Origin: Haliotis asinina
Lineage: Eukaryota; Mollusca; Gastropoda; Lepetellida; Haliotidae
NCBI RefSeq assembly: GCF_037392515.1
Contig: NC_090295.1
Location: 13,287,001-13,351,000 of the forward strand
Direction of reading: 5' to 3'
Length of the DNA: 64,000 bases
Part shown: positions 37,701 to 49,189 of the stretch, in pieces
How the letters are laid out: each line of letters opens with the position of its first letter
How positions within the stretch are numbered: the first letter of the stretch is position 1
The notes under the pieces: model-generated
Databases searched by the model: none
The model's input: only the letters and a program-made list of their open reading frames with translations
Told to the model about the DNA's origin: nothing
Program-made: the position numbers and the translations under genes

Positions 37701-40700
37701 TGTGTTTCAATTCCAGGCGATGTGTGAGGCATCAGCAAAATTAATAGGAGAGCATGACTTCCGCAACCTTTGCAAGATGGATGTGGGCAATGGTGTTGTC
37801 AACTTCATGAGAAGAATCTTATCTGCAGAGATCAAGATTTTAGATGAAAGGTTGGTATTATTAACATTTAATTTCCATATTGGCCTGAAATACTCAATGT
37901 TCACAAAAATTAAACTGACCATGACTGAATATATAACAACATGTAAAAGAAGATAGTGTAATTTGCCAAGTGAGACTGTAACTGTTAGTTTGTGATGGTG
38001 TTTGATCTGATACACACTGAACAAAACAGGAGCAAGATTTTTTGTAAGGAATATTTCCATTTGCAGAGAAAATGGGTACCAGATGTGTGAGCTGACAATA
38101 GTTGGTCAGGCCTTCCTGTGGCATCAAGTGCGATGTATTGTGGCCGTCCTCATGCTTGTGGGGCAGGGCAAGGAGGGGCCAGATGTGAGTACTGACCATC
38201 AGCTGGATATTACAGGGCTCAATACTCTCTTCCCTCCTTTTGTTTGTAGAAAACAAAAAATATGTGCCCACCTTAAGATGTATGTAGCTGGACATTTTGC
38301 AATTGCTATCTGCAAAATTAAAGATATCTTTGTTTTGGCTGCACAAATATAGTTTGTTGCTCACAACATGGCAAGGTTTGAATATTCATAAAAGGGCCTT
38401 TATTTTAGGTCCCTGTCTTGATAAGCCTTGGATTGAGCAGTCTTGAATAAATTTAGCAAATACTATTTATGATCTTGTCGTGTATCAATCCACTGATTTT
38501 TCAGTGCTCTGTTAAGACCAATAAGAGTCGAGAGTATGTAAACTGAACATTTTTGTTTCCTTCATACAGATTATTGATGAATTACTGAACATCGAACAGA
38601 ACCCCAGAAAACCTCAATACACGATGGCCTCGGGTAAGACAACAGGTCACCACCTGATATGGGTGAATGGCACTTGAAAAGTGCTGTGGAAATACTATGC
38701 TATTATTAACAGTTGTAACTAACATAAATGATTGAGCAAACGTTACTCTTGTTTTAAATAAAGATGTCTTCCTTCCTCTGTTGGGAGATTTAAAGGGCTA
38801 GAGGATGAAAGGCATGAGTTTCTTGCATCCCAAGTACACTGTCATCAGGCTCCCGATTGTTCTTGGTGCGCTTGGTTTGGCGCCTCCTGATCTGTGCCAA
38901 GGAGAGTGCACAGGTTCTCCACTGGGAGCACAGTACTTCTGACACTGGGGATAATGCAGACAGCTGCAGTGTTGGGGAGTCTACATGTTCTCAAAAAAGT
39001 TCTTGGTGGGTTCAACTAGGCAGTGTTTCCTGGAAGAAGTACCGTTCTCAGTCTGGACTGCGTGTAAAGGGGGCAAGAGCCCTGCCTGACTGTCAAATCA
39101 AATGGATCAAATGAACTCTCTCTGCTGCATATTTATTTGACCTGTAAAACATAATAACAATAAGAGGTATTGCATTCCTTGGTCATGTGGGAATGCTGTA
39201 ATTGTAGGTGAACTCAGTTCATCATGATTGTTTTAGGTCTATCAAGGTGTTACCTGTACGTTTTAGGTGTATCGGCATGTTACCTGTATGATTCAGGTCT
39301 GTCAACATGATACCTGTACGTTTTAGGTCTATCAACGTGTTACCTGTGCGTTTTAGGTCTATCAGCATGTTACCTGTATGATTCAGGTCTGTCAACATGA
39401 TACCTGTACATTTTAGGTCTATCAACGTGTTACCTGAACGTTTTAGGTCTATCAACATGTTACCTGTACATTTTAGGTCTATCAGTGTGTCACCTGTACT
39501 CATATTTTGAGACCTGCTTCACTTTCATACTTCATGATGTCGCACTGTTCAAGAAGTTGTCATTCCATACTCACTTCCTCATTTTGTACCCGAGTACCTC
39601 ATCAATTCTGTCACTCAGAAATAAAAGATATGTTAGTAATTAGTATGGGAGCATGAAAAGTATGCTGTTTGAATGTCAATCTTCTATTTCACATTGCTTG
39701 TTTTGTACTCTTGTGATGGTGGGATAGCTTCATTGTTAAGGCATTCGTTCATCACACTGAAGCTGTGTTCAGTTCCCCACATGGGTACAAAGTGTGAAGC
39801 CCATTTCTGATGGCCCCTGTTGTGATATTGCTGGAATATTGCTAAAGGCACCAAAAAGCCTTAACTCACTCACTTGTTTTGTATTTTCAGAAATCCCTCT
39901 GGTGCTGTATGATTGTGATTTTGGAGATGATGTTGAGTGGGTCTATGAAGCAGGTATGTGTGGACAAAAATAGGTTTTTGACACATTCTGTATGACTGTA
40001 TGGCTTTACAAGCAATGAAATTTATTCCCCAGTCAGTGAAGAGTGTGATTTTATTGTTTTTATATGTATATGTATTTTTTTTCATTTTCTGAAGACATAA
40101 ATGTGAACAATTGTGTGCAAATTGTGAAACTGATGTTCACCCAGTAATCTGTATATGCCTCTAAAAATACAGCAATTTATTATTTATTGAAAATGACCTA
40201 AATCAGTAACTGGAGAAACAAATTCTGTGAGATTGGTCATTACACAATAATGTAACACGAGCCCCTATTTAGCCAATCAGGAAACAGTCTGCTTGTGTGC
40301 GTTGCCTAATTGAATGAAACATGAATAATTGAATCCCGTTGAAGGTATTTATTGTAGTGTGTTTTTTGTTCCTTAAGACTGGCATGAAGACAACATTCGC
40401 CATCTGCAGCAACTTTGGGCCCAACATGCCGTCAGGTAAAGTCACAAGTTCAGCTTTGTTTGCACAGTCAGCAATACCTGTACTTCGACTGGAATATATT
40501 ATGCTTTGACAGTTTGCCCTTCTGTCTTCCTTGTCTCTTGAGGCCCATGAAGGTCCAGGGTAGAATAGGCCTTCAGCAACCCATACTTGCCATAAAAGGT
40601 GATTATGCTTGTCATAAGAGGCGACTAATGGGATCTAGTGGTCGGACTCGCTTACTTGGTTGACACATGTCATCAGTTCCCAGTTGAGCAGATTGTTGCT

Positions 40701-43035
40701 CATGCTGATGATCACTGGATTGTCCGGTCCAGACTCGATTATTTACAGACCGCCGCCATATAGCTGGAATATTGCTGAGTGTGGCATGAAACTATTCTCA
40801 CTCACTTACACAGTCAGCAGTATGCATTACGTTTTATGATTCTCTTCAGTGCTGTAAGTAATAATTCATTGAATGGTAGCATGAGCATGGCATGCCGTTT
40901 GTCTCCTCATATGCCAAGCACGGGTTATTGAACACCACTACTTACCCAGCCACGATATAGCTGGAATATTGCAGAGTATATTAAATGTCAAATTACAAAC
41001 CCATAACTGCACCCCACATTAAATGTAGTGAATTCAGGACATTGTTTTTAGGGTTTCATTTCACCCAGTGGTGTTCTGATTAATTGAAATAATCGAAGAT
41101 TGGTTGCAGTGACCAAGCAATCAATCATAATTTCTCAGATTTTGGAACCACTGTTTTAGTGTTTGAAACACTTGATGATGGAACATATGTGCAGAGTTGT
41201 CATTGCTGAAAAAATATTTAATTCCTAGAAAAGTCACCTCACTAACTGAAAAGTCATGACTGAGTATTTATTGAAGACTCCAGGAAGTTTATGTTCATGA
41301 TATATTAGTCATTACTTTAAAGTAGTAAGTTGCGTCATGTTATACATATCTGCAATAACAACATGGATAGGAAATTCTGAAAAAATTACACTAACCAATT
41401 TTTTTTCTGTGTGATTGTTCATTGGTTGTGAAGCAATCATCAGTTGTGTTATTTCAACCAATTACCAACACTAGTTTCACCAGTCCTTATAACACTGAAA
41501 TTAAGTTGAGTTCGACGATTTTAGTTGTGTCACTTTTTCTCCATTACCTTGTTTGAATAAAGTGAAAGCAAAATGTGATGGAAATCATTTCTTTTGCTAC
41601 AGGGCAGCCATGATTAAAGGCATGTTGGACCAGCTTGACACAGCCAAAGTTGAAACAGGTATGCAATGTTTTTGGGTATTTTTTTGTTGCAAACACATTC
41701 AAGAGTGATTATATATTGTTGACTTAATGTGAGATATAGATTATACAAGAGTTAACTTCAGTAATTGACCTGTCATTGCTCACTAAACAAAATCGAAGTA
41801 AGGTAAGGTAGGTGAGATAGTGAGGTCATGTGCTCGTTGAAAATCTTGCAAAATTTTGGCTCATTTTTAGATAGGAGTTATTCCACTTTCTGAAAGCAGT
41901 GAAATACCACTAATTATTGAATCAGATTCTTTCATATCAAATTGTCTGTTAATCGAAATGGTGTAAACACAGTGATTTATCCTTCAGAGTCTGACATTGC
42001 TCCATGGAATGAGTTGAGTGCACCCATTCTGCAGCAGTCAGAGTGGCTCACACCAGGTAACAAACCCAGGATATACAGGCCTTTGCTGGAACGACCCGTG
42101 TGCGGTAAGAACTACACAGCTATTTCTCTGACTAAGTTGTCCCAGCAATATGCAGAGCTTTAACACCCTTTATCTGATTATTACAATGGTTCTTGGTCAC
42201 ACCGGATGTGTAGTAGGTCACATAAACTCCAAACATTTACAAGCATCATCTGTTAGGACTTCCTTTTTCATGCTTTTAGTTTGAATTCATGGTCAAAATT
42301 CACTAATTCACTAAATTCACTAATACTCAACCTATGGGGATCCAGGATGTAAATTTAGGCCCCCAGTAATATGTATTTGTGTTCGGAAGCAAGGAAGTTG
42401 ATCTCTGATTCATCATAAGATTTGATAATTCATTGACCAGTACTATGTAGCTGGAATATTGCTTAGTGCGCCTCCTAGACTGTGTAGGTGGGTGGTTTGA
42501 ACCCAGGCACAGTCAAACCTAGATGTTAAAAGAAGGTACTTGTTATTATCCTGACCAGTGCTCAGCACACAATGAGTATTCATGTTCAGATGTGGCATGG
42601 TGGATTAGCTCTATGGAACAACATTAATATTAACTTGTAGAAATGTACATGCATGCATATATGAGCATGTATGTCACTACTTAGGTACAGTAAAGTTGAA
42701 AGTGAAAACCCCCATTTCACCTCACCTGCTGTGTAAAAAACAATCCCTCAGTGGGTGGTGTGGTAACCTAGTGGTTAAAACAGTTTTTTGCCGAAAACCT
42801 TTGTTTGATTCCTCAACATTGGTGCAATGTCTGAACAACATTTCAGGTATCCTGTTACATGATTTTGCTGGAATATTGCAGAAAACCTTGTAAAGCCTGG
42901 CCCACTGACTGTAAGTCTGAATCCTGTTTTTGTTTTACAGATAGTTTAGAAGACAGAATTGAACATTTTGCCAAGCGTCGGAAGACTGACCATCACACAG
43001 AACAGAGTGAAGACAATGGAAATGGACTTTCATGA
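25782..43035 (+). CDS. PUS3: tRNA pseudouridine(38/39) synthase, complete in 15 coding exons
   Basis: Isomerises uridine to pseudouridine at positions 38/39 of the tRNA anticodon stem-loop (TruA family, Deg1/PUS3). Exons: 25782-25859, 32652-32779, 33890-34030, 35125-35185, 35369-35453, 35601-35706, 36803-36863, 37717-37850, 38067-38184, 38570-38633, 39891-39953, 40378-40435, 41603-41658, 41988-42104, 42941-43035. All junctions are GT-AG and the summed length is 1365 nt, 454 codons plus none left over beyond the stop (455 triplets). Visible landmarks: LLTRVRQLEAHV coiled-coil-like N-terminus as in human PUS3, HIALKIAYLGW, the catalytic motif YHRCGRTDKGVSAL with its Asp, RVLAWAPVEHNFSARFSC, HDFRNLCKMDVGNGV, GQAFLWHQVRCIV, then the C-terminal PLVLYDCDF and RIYRPLLERPVC. 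Start context is AAAATGG. No frameshift or lost catalytic residue seen. Confidence 0.96.
25860..27628. other. PUS3 intron 1, 5' part
   Basis: No exon supported. It holds a perfect TGACGTCA (CRE-type) site at 26,240-26,247, about 380 bp inside the intron, and a family-2 SINE tail at about 27,358-27,416 (GCTGCAATATTGTTGATTAT then CTCACTCACTTTC). Confidence 0.5.
27358..27416 (+). repeat. SINE-like repeat (family 2), 3' tail only
   Basis: CAGACCATTGTAGCTGCAAT, ATTGTTGATTATGGTGTGAA and CTCACTCACTTTC correspond to the family-2 3' end. It lies just upstream of the nested exons. Confidence 0.65.
27644..29430 (+). CDS. Unrecognised cysteine-rich protein nested in PUS3 intron 1
   Basis: Two exons, 27629(or 27644 from Met)-27977 and 28652-29430, are joined by a GT-AG phase-1 intron (CCA G/GA TGT). 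From Met 27644 the protein is 370 residues (MSENLAKMKGEKIACQDLRQ...). A region of about 100 residues (KGPSFLDDRFTLTEFGKMVL) precedes a cysteine block spaced C-x5-C-x3-C-x5-C-x3-C-x9-C spanning the splice junction, then SFRVKLTMRLGFADFWFVEV and GNHSN. This resembles the spacing of small zinc-binding domains (WRKY/GCM1-like), but I cannot assign it. A low-complexity stretch with AIKQEPVDD (a SUMO consensus) and an acidic end (IEEEYVDMITEESDNEEK) suggest a nuclear regulator; that is inference. An AATAAA lies at 30,177. The same strand as PUS3, it could use PUS3 exon 1 (phase 0) through an acceptor at 27,628. Confidence 0.7.
30177..30182 (+). terminator. Candidate polyadenylation signal for the nested gene
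   Basis: AATAAA in GCTTGAATAAATGTATA, about 750 bp beyond the stop codon at 29,430. It is the first hexamer in the sense direction that looks well placed. Confidence 0.35.
30183..32651. other. PUS3 intron 1, 3' part
   Basis: No exon supported before PUS3 exon 2. Contains a short (AT)n at about 31,807-31,826, T-rich sequence, and a 5'-truncated family-1 SINE (32,338-32,425). Confidence 0.5.
32338..32425 (+). repeat. tRNA-derived SINE copy (family 1), 5'-truncated
   Basis: AATGTGTAGTCCATTTCTTG, GTGTCCCCCAGCAGGATATT, GCTGGAATATTGC and AAACTCACTCACTC. The tRNA-like head is absent. Confidence 0.82.
32780..33889. other. PUS3 intron 2
   Basis: Holds a 75-codon open frame at 33,014-33,241 that I do not recognise and do not call, and a decayed family-2 SINE at about 33,741-33,828 (CCATATAGCTGGGGTAGTGC). 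No other gene seen. Confidence 0.4.
36125..36640 (+). repeat. About 170-bp tandem repeat, three diverged units
   Basis: In PUS3 intron 6. Each unit carries a GAGCAGAACTT phrase (at about 36,142, 36,316 and 36,485), AAACTTGGCA, GGTGGTGTACTGGTGCCTT, TAGTTTTGGAATTTTGAAT and TGTTTCCATGGCAACA. Period is about 170-175 bp. A related array lies in a TMEM185 intron at 62.3 kb. Confidence 0.75.
37234..37506 (+). repeat. SINE-like repeat (family 2), full length, in PUS3 intron 7
   Basis: GACCCGTGAAGGTCCCAGGG to ACTCACTCACTCACTCC, 273 bp, close to the copy at 3.9 kb. One internal segment (AGGCAACTATGCTTGTCGTA) is present here and shorter there. Confidence 0.92.
39231..39500 (+). repeat. 30-bp minisatellite with 90-bp higher-order pattern
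   Basis: In PUS3 intron 10. Nine units of GTTTTAGGTCTATCAACATG plus TTACCTGTAC. Variant units starting GATTCAGGTCTGTCAACATG recur every third unit, giving a 90-bp second-order period. As 30 is divisible by three, the minus strand stays open with a ten-residue repeat (TGNMLIDLKR); with no start context or splice sites I do not call it coding. Confidence 0.92.
39715..39873 (+). repeat. tRNA-derived SINE copy (family 1), 17 bp before PUS3 exon 11
   Basis: Head GGTGGGATAGCTTCATTGTT, GTTCAGTTCCCCACATGGGT, GTGTGAAGCCCATTTCTGAT, GGAATATTGCTAAAGGCACC and ACTCACTCAC. It ends almost at the acceptor TTTTCAG of exon 11 (39,891). Confidence 0.88.
40541..40806 (+). repeat. SINE-like repeat (family 2), full length, in PUS3 intron 12
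   Basis: GCCCATGAAGGTCCAGGGTA to CTATTCTCACTCACTTAC, about 266 bp. A further decayed tail copy (CGATATAGCTGGAATATTGC) follows at about 40,951-40,985. Confidence 0.9.
42753..42910 (+). repeat. tRNA-derived SINE copy (family 1), 30 bp before PUS3 exon 15
   Basis: Head GTGTGGTAACCTAGTGGTTA, TTTGTTTGATTCCTC (B-box), CAATGTCTGAACAAC, TGCTGGAATATTGCAGAAAA and CCCACTGACT. It ends just upstream of the last PUS3 acceptor at 42,940. Confidence 0.82.
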
Positions 43036-43238
43036 AATTAACTCCCACTGTTTGTGTGAAAAATTTCCAGTCTGACAACCGGGTCCACTTGCAAACCTAC
43101 TGAACTGAGAAACAAACAGTATGGCTTCCGCTTATGGCTTCCGCGTATGGTGCAAACATGTATTAATGACCCTTCCTTGACTCTTCTACTTTGGGAGTTA
43201 ACAATGTTGACACAATCATTTTCCTCTTATTCCTGAGG

Positions 43239-43244
43239 AATAAA
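43239..43244 (+). terminator. Candidate PUS3 polyadenylation signal
   Basis: AATAAA about 200 bp after the PUS3 stop codon, in CTGAGGAATAAAAAATG. Confidence 0.5.
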
Positions 43245-44144
43245 AAATGTTAACACAATCATTTTCATTTGCTTATTTAAAGCAATCTGAAGTCAGCTGT
43301 TTTACAGATTCTTCTTTACAAGAATAGTTATTATTTTTCAAACTTCATGCAAGGGTACAGAATGAAGTCATGCCTCTGAAGTTGGACAGCAAAAGCCTCA
43401 ATCCATCTCTTTGCTATCAGTCTTTACATTGAAGATGTATTAGTTATTGCAACTAAGATCGAGTCAGATATGACATTGATGGTGTATTAGATTTATTTTG
43501 TAGCCTGCTTTGGTGCAATTTGGAATTTATTTATGATATGCTTCTCGCATTGTTTTAGCCTTTCTTTATGCTGAAGTTTTAAAGACTGAATTTTGGTGAG
43601 AAAAATTGGTTTGAAGTGAATGAGGATGTTTGTCATTTAAGGTTGAAGGTGATGGAATTCTAGGGTCATTCTTTCTGCCTCTTCCTTTCTTTGTATATGA
43701 GATTGAACCATGCTCATTGAACACATTCCCTTTTGCATTTAACTTACAACTGGACAACTTTAGATCTTTAAATTCTTGACTTGCGATATGTTTTTATGTC
43801 ATTCCTTGGATGAAAACCTCAGTCATTAAATAACTGCATTTTTGTTTTCATTATTTTCACTGCCTCATGAAACATTAAATTTGTTATTAAGTTATTTGCA
43901 AGAATAAGACTTTTACTGTGTTTTGCACTGTAGACTTTGAAAGTGCAGTTTTGATTCGATTGTATTGGTTGAAATTGAAATCGGAAGTGAAATGCTATTG
44001 GCAATGCCTGCACTTTGTTTGTCATTAGGCACATTTGTCACTGGGGGTGGGGTTAAATATGGGATGACAACCTTCTTCTCAGTGCACAAAATGTGTGTGT
44101 TTGTCAGGTAAATAAGTATGTGCAACACCTTTCATCTTAATCAA

Positions 44145-44288
44145 GGGTGGTGGGGTGGCATAGAGCGTTGACTTGTCATACCGAAGATCAGGGTTTGATT
44201 CCCCACGTGGGTAAAATGTGTGAAGCCCATTTCTGGTGTCACCTGACGTGATATTACTGGAGCAGAGATAAAAGTGGTGTAAAACATA
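44145..44288 (+). repeat. tRNA-derived SINE copy (family 1)
   Basis: GTGGGGTGGCATAGAGCG head, GGGTTTGATTCCCCACGTGG (B-box), GTGTGAAGCCCATTTCTGGT, GACGTGATATTACTGGAGCA and AAAAGTGGTGTAAAAC. The minus-strand frames above it are shadows of the SINE. Confidence 0.88.
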
Positions 44289-47200
44289 GTCAAGCATCTT
44301 TGTACATAAACTTGCAACAGAGATGGAAGTCGGCATTGTGCCAATATTTATGCCTTTCCAGTCTTTTCATATATCCTCTACAGTTCCATCCATAATTTGG
44401 TTGAATGCAGGAGTAATTTACTTGTACACACTGGTCAGTTTCCAGTAGGGCAGTCTCTGAAAATATTAACGTGTGTACACTTACATGTCCGGATGCTGTA
44501 TGAGTGGACGGCGACAGTGACATCAGTACTGATATGGTTGTTCCATTGGTACACCCCTTACATGGCCTTCTTTATTGAAACTTTGTTTCCTTAGTCAACA
44601 GTGTTTAATGGTAAGAAAGAAATAAAAACTAAACATAAATATGGAAATCCTTCTCCTCACCTTAAGATCCTTGAGTTTTTCGTACTCCTGGAAATGTGTA
44701 TTCAATCATCTGGTCTTAGTAATCAATGTATTGATGAAAAATATGTGTCATATGAGACATCTGCATGAAAAATCCATTCAATGTCAGTGGTAGTTCCAGT
44801 AAAATTATTTACCATATTTGCGATAAATTCTTATTTGCAAAAGGGAGACTTTGTAATAATAATGTTGTTGATGCTTGGGGCTTCCATACTAAAGGAAAGC
44901 CTCTGGCAATGCAAAACATTGCACTCACTGATATTATTCCAGTTTGTTGATGTATGTTAACATATATGTGTTTCTAAATGGCGAGGCAGACTGTATAAAT
45001 TATTCGTTATAATGTGTCCGTGCTTCCACATGTATTAAGATATTTGTTTATTGTGCCATATATGATTTATTTACTCTTGTAGGCAGTGCATGCTGTAGTC
45101 TTAGTATTTTGCATGATGGATGGTAATTTATTTGTTGGTCAATGAGTGGGGAAGACATAGGCAGTGGTCACAGACGCTTAGAGGGAACCATGAAGTCATA
45201 TCTGCAGACAGTTATTGCTTTTTCTATCAAGAGAATCCAAATACTTGCTAGTTGTCAGGTCAAAGTGTTTGTAACTAGTCATATAGTCTGCTCAATGGTT
45301 CAGATGTTCATCAACTGTGAAAACATTTCCATTTGTGGATGATCACAAGGACATACAGACTGGTTTCTAGTGGAAAGAGCTGGTTCAGTTCTGTTTGGTA
45401 TGGTTGTTATCAACCATATTGTTCAGCTATGGACTAACTGAAATTATGCCACGTTTCAGCCTTACCATAGAAATCTATGGGTTTTCTCCTCATCTCTGGT
45501 AACAATATAATCAGTATTGTCAGTTTGTTTCTGTCATACTGTCATATGTTATGAAGAATCTCCACATTTGGTGCTGTTCTAGTTCCATTTACCTTGTTTC
45601 TGAGACATGGAAACAATTTGACTTTTGAGAATGAAACATGCTCAAGTTGAATAGTATTCTCTGTGACAGTTGAATGATTATATTATTTCAAGTAAGCCTG
45701 TTTTTAGAGACTTTTCGCCTCGTTATCATGTGAAATTCAGTGGGTTATTTTGAAATTTAAATTACCAGATTCCAAGATTTTATAGATATGACCTAATTTA
45801 TTCTTGTCAAAAGATTTTTTTATAAAAGTGCTATATGAAAGAAAAAATAATTGTGTATTTTGTTTGGAAACTAGTTTGTTTTTCGGTAATGCAAGTTAAA
45901 CTGTATGCAAAAAGAATAATAGCCAGTTTTCTTTGAAAGATAAAATATAGAGCAAAGTTTGAAAAACATTTACAAGGTACATATTATTTCAAGTGCTATG
46001 TAGTTTAGTGTATGCATGCCATTCCTAGTCATTGTTATGCATGCTATATATGGAGACATTGTTAATTATTGTGTATGTCATGTTGCATGTAGATTTTGCC
46101 ACACCAGTTAGTCCATACTCAAGTGTACAAATATGTATCAATATAAATATGAATATCGATCTTCCAGTTTTACTGACAAGCTTTCATTTTTAAAGAGAAA
46201 TGGTGCCAAAACTTCACTCACACAATGGGTCAGAGAACTTTCCTCGTGTTACTTGTCAATGGCTCCAGCTTTTTCAAGGTGCTCCATGAAGAATATAGAG
46301 AAAGCATCCCTGGTTATGGTTATGTGTTTAAGAGCTTCTAACAAAATACTCATCAGCTGTTTGTCATGGTGGTGATGCTGAGGTTTCTAGTCATTTCATC
46401 ATCGTGTACTCTTGGTCAGAGGCATTGTTATCACTGGCACTGTTTGATTGTAATTTGAGTTGACACTTGACATCTTTACTTGGATGCTATACCCTTTGAC
46501 GCTAGTTGCAACATGTGTCCGTATCATGAGTGGCAATACAACACATGTATCATAATTTTGCCATCAGATTGCACTCATAATATTTATCTTTTATCTATAT
46601 TTATCTTTTATATCCAGGATGAACCAGTTTGAAGCAAAATTAAGAATTATACATATTAGTGTTACCTCAAATGGTATTAATGAGTTTCAGGCTTATCACA
46701 ATTTCTGACTGTAACACCAACTCACCATGGGGGCAAATTGAGACCCTGAAATTGAGCTTTATGTCCATATGAAATGTAGCATGTGAATTATGTCATAATA
46801 CAGTCTCCCATTGATATTAATACTGTTTAACGGTTGATATAACGGTTGATATTTGGTGAAAAATTGTTAAAAGACATATTTACCGTTTAGTCAGTTAACC
46901 AAATTATGTCAGTTAACCAGAATAGCATGTCCACATATGTACCACCATGGGTCGCTGAATACCGGTTGTGACCCAGATCTTCCCTTTCTTAGGTAAAATG
47001 TCTTCTTAAGTTACAATCAAACCGTGTCCTTGTTTTCTTGTTCTATGTACATGTATGTAAGGTGGGTTTTCACACCCGTTGTCTTGGTGAGTGTACGGAT
47101 TTGTCGGTGCATGGGTTAGTATGTCTCTCACAGTATTATTTCACACATGTTATTGTTTTGTGCAAATTTATTTGATATTTTATGCCATTGTCACTGTTTA

Positions 47201-49075
47201 TATTGAATATAAAATTGGATGTCTGAATTTTATCACAAGAAAAGTGTATTTCTACGTCATATTTTTCAAGTACAGGGTCAGTAGGAATAATCAGTTAAAT
47301 GTACATCATGTTTTTAGATCTATTACTGGTATATTCAGATTTTCCCATTGTGAATGAAACAAATGCGCTAGTCATACTGTGAGGTTCGTAGTTGTGAATG
47401 TCTATGAAGATCATTGCTGGTCTAGTGAACAGATCATAGTGAATTTTGTTTAAGACAAGCCACAAGAAATATTCACTTACAGATTGACTGATGTTAAGAG
47501 TGTAGCCACAAATTCTGTTTCTAAAACACTTTGAAACCTTTAATTTCTTGTGGTCAAATGTTTAAATGTTCTTTCAGTAAAAACTCTAATAAGCTTCCAT
47601 CTTTTTATCATAACACTGAACTAATTTCAGTTCATGAATTTTATGAATTTCAAATTTAGATATTGTTCTTGAAAATTGACAGATGTGATATTCCTGCGAA
47701 CTACAACCAGATTTTAGCATTATATACATATTTATTATCATAGAATATTGTTTTAGACTTTACCAAAGTATTCACATCACTTTAGTATTCACACTTAAGT
47801 ATTGTTTGATGCCAGTCTGTTACTTGTGTGCATCGTAATACAAAATATTCTCATGTTTCAGACTCACTAGTTCGAGAATATGTTGTTGAAATATTTATGT
47901 CATGAACTTTATCAAATATTGGTTGTCGATCGTGACCTCAATTGATTCTGTCCATGAATTAATGGAAGGAAACAAATTTTGTCCAAATTAAGCGTTTAAA
48001 TATTTGTTCTCGAACAGGAAGTCAAGTCTTAGAAATCTTATTTCCTAGTTATCTCTTTTATTAATGTTGTGATTTATCAAAGTCAACGAATAAGTTGTAG
48101 AAGTTACTGAAGTTACAGAAGTGTAGTAGGAAGGATGGACTTGTTTTGTTACCACATTTGACCTGTTAAGGTACGAGCCCTTTGTTAAAGGTATTATTTA
48201 TAGTCAGCATCTCTAAAGACTTAAACCTTCCACAAAAACTGACTTGCTTTAAGTCAATCCTTAATTCAGCTTTGAGGTGTTAATGTCAAGAGTACTCAGA
48301 TATAATGAGTAATTTCTTACAATATGTTGCCAATAACAGCAGAATCAACTATTGGTCCTGATCAGTGCAAGAACATGAACAGAAAAATCCGCTTCTTGCT
48401 AACAATACAACATGAACAGAAGTGGCTGCCAGTTACAGGACATAAAGGACAATATATCAATGAAATCAAGCTCCATATTGATCATCAGACTGATAAATTG
48501 CCTTCATTTGTTTGTCTGGTCAGTTTGTGCTGCCTTCTTGTTGGTCAGTTTTTCTGCTATGTTGAGGCATTCCAAAATAGAAAAATGTCCAAAGATTGAG
48601 AGTTTGAAAATTGAACAATGGTCTTGGGGATTCCTGTGCACTCTGCCAGCACAGATCTCAGTATATGCAACATTGAATACTGATACTCTTAACTGCAAAA
48701 GTTATTTATTACGCCCTTGTTACCATCCATGTATTCCATTCAGCTGGACATGTAATAGTATTGTTTCTTTTTTTGTGCATGCCTTTGTTGAAAATAAGTC
48801 ACATTAGTAGCCTCTGTAACTTAATATTACTAAATAAACTGCCATTGTCCTTAGTTATTCGTTTTGACTCTGTGAAGAAAATATGATGGAAGAGTTATGA
48901 TTATATGTGGCTTGTTCGGTGGAAGAGTGTATGTTTAGTTTATATTTTTAGTTCAGTAAAGTTGTTGCACCTCAGACAGCAGTAAAAAATTCATACAGAT
49001 AAGCCCATGTCAAAAATGAGCTGCTTAAGGTATCCAAAGGTTTCCCAGTTTCATTGGAGAATTTCTTTGGAGAAG

Positions 49076-49189
49076 AGCACAGTAGCCTAGTAGGCAAAGC
49101 AGTCACAGAAGGCATGAGTTTGATTCCCTTATAGGTACAATGTGTTAAGCCCATGGATTTTGGACTGCAAAACCATGCTCACTCACTCT
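49076..49189 (+). repeat. tRNA-derived SINE copy (family 1), internally shortened
   Basis: CACAGTAGCCTAGTAGGCAA (A-box), GAGTTTGATTCCC (B-box), TACAATGTGTTAAGCCCATG, then directly to GCTCACTCACTC. The middle is deleted. Confidence 0.82.

Noticed and set aside
39222-39503. 93-codon minus-strand frame with ten-residue repeats
   Set aside because: Translation of a 30-bp intronic minisatellite in PUS3; period 30 keeps any frame open.
44079-44344. Two minus-strand frames with GDTRNGLHTFYPRGESNPDL
   Set aside because: Reverse reading of a family-1 SINE; the same words occur at the other SINE copies (for example 14.9-15.1 kb).
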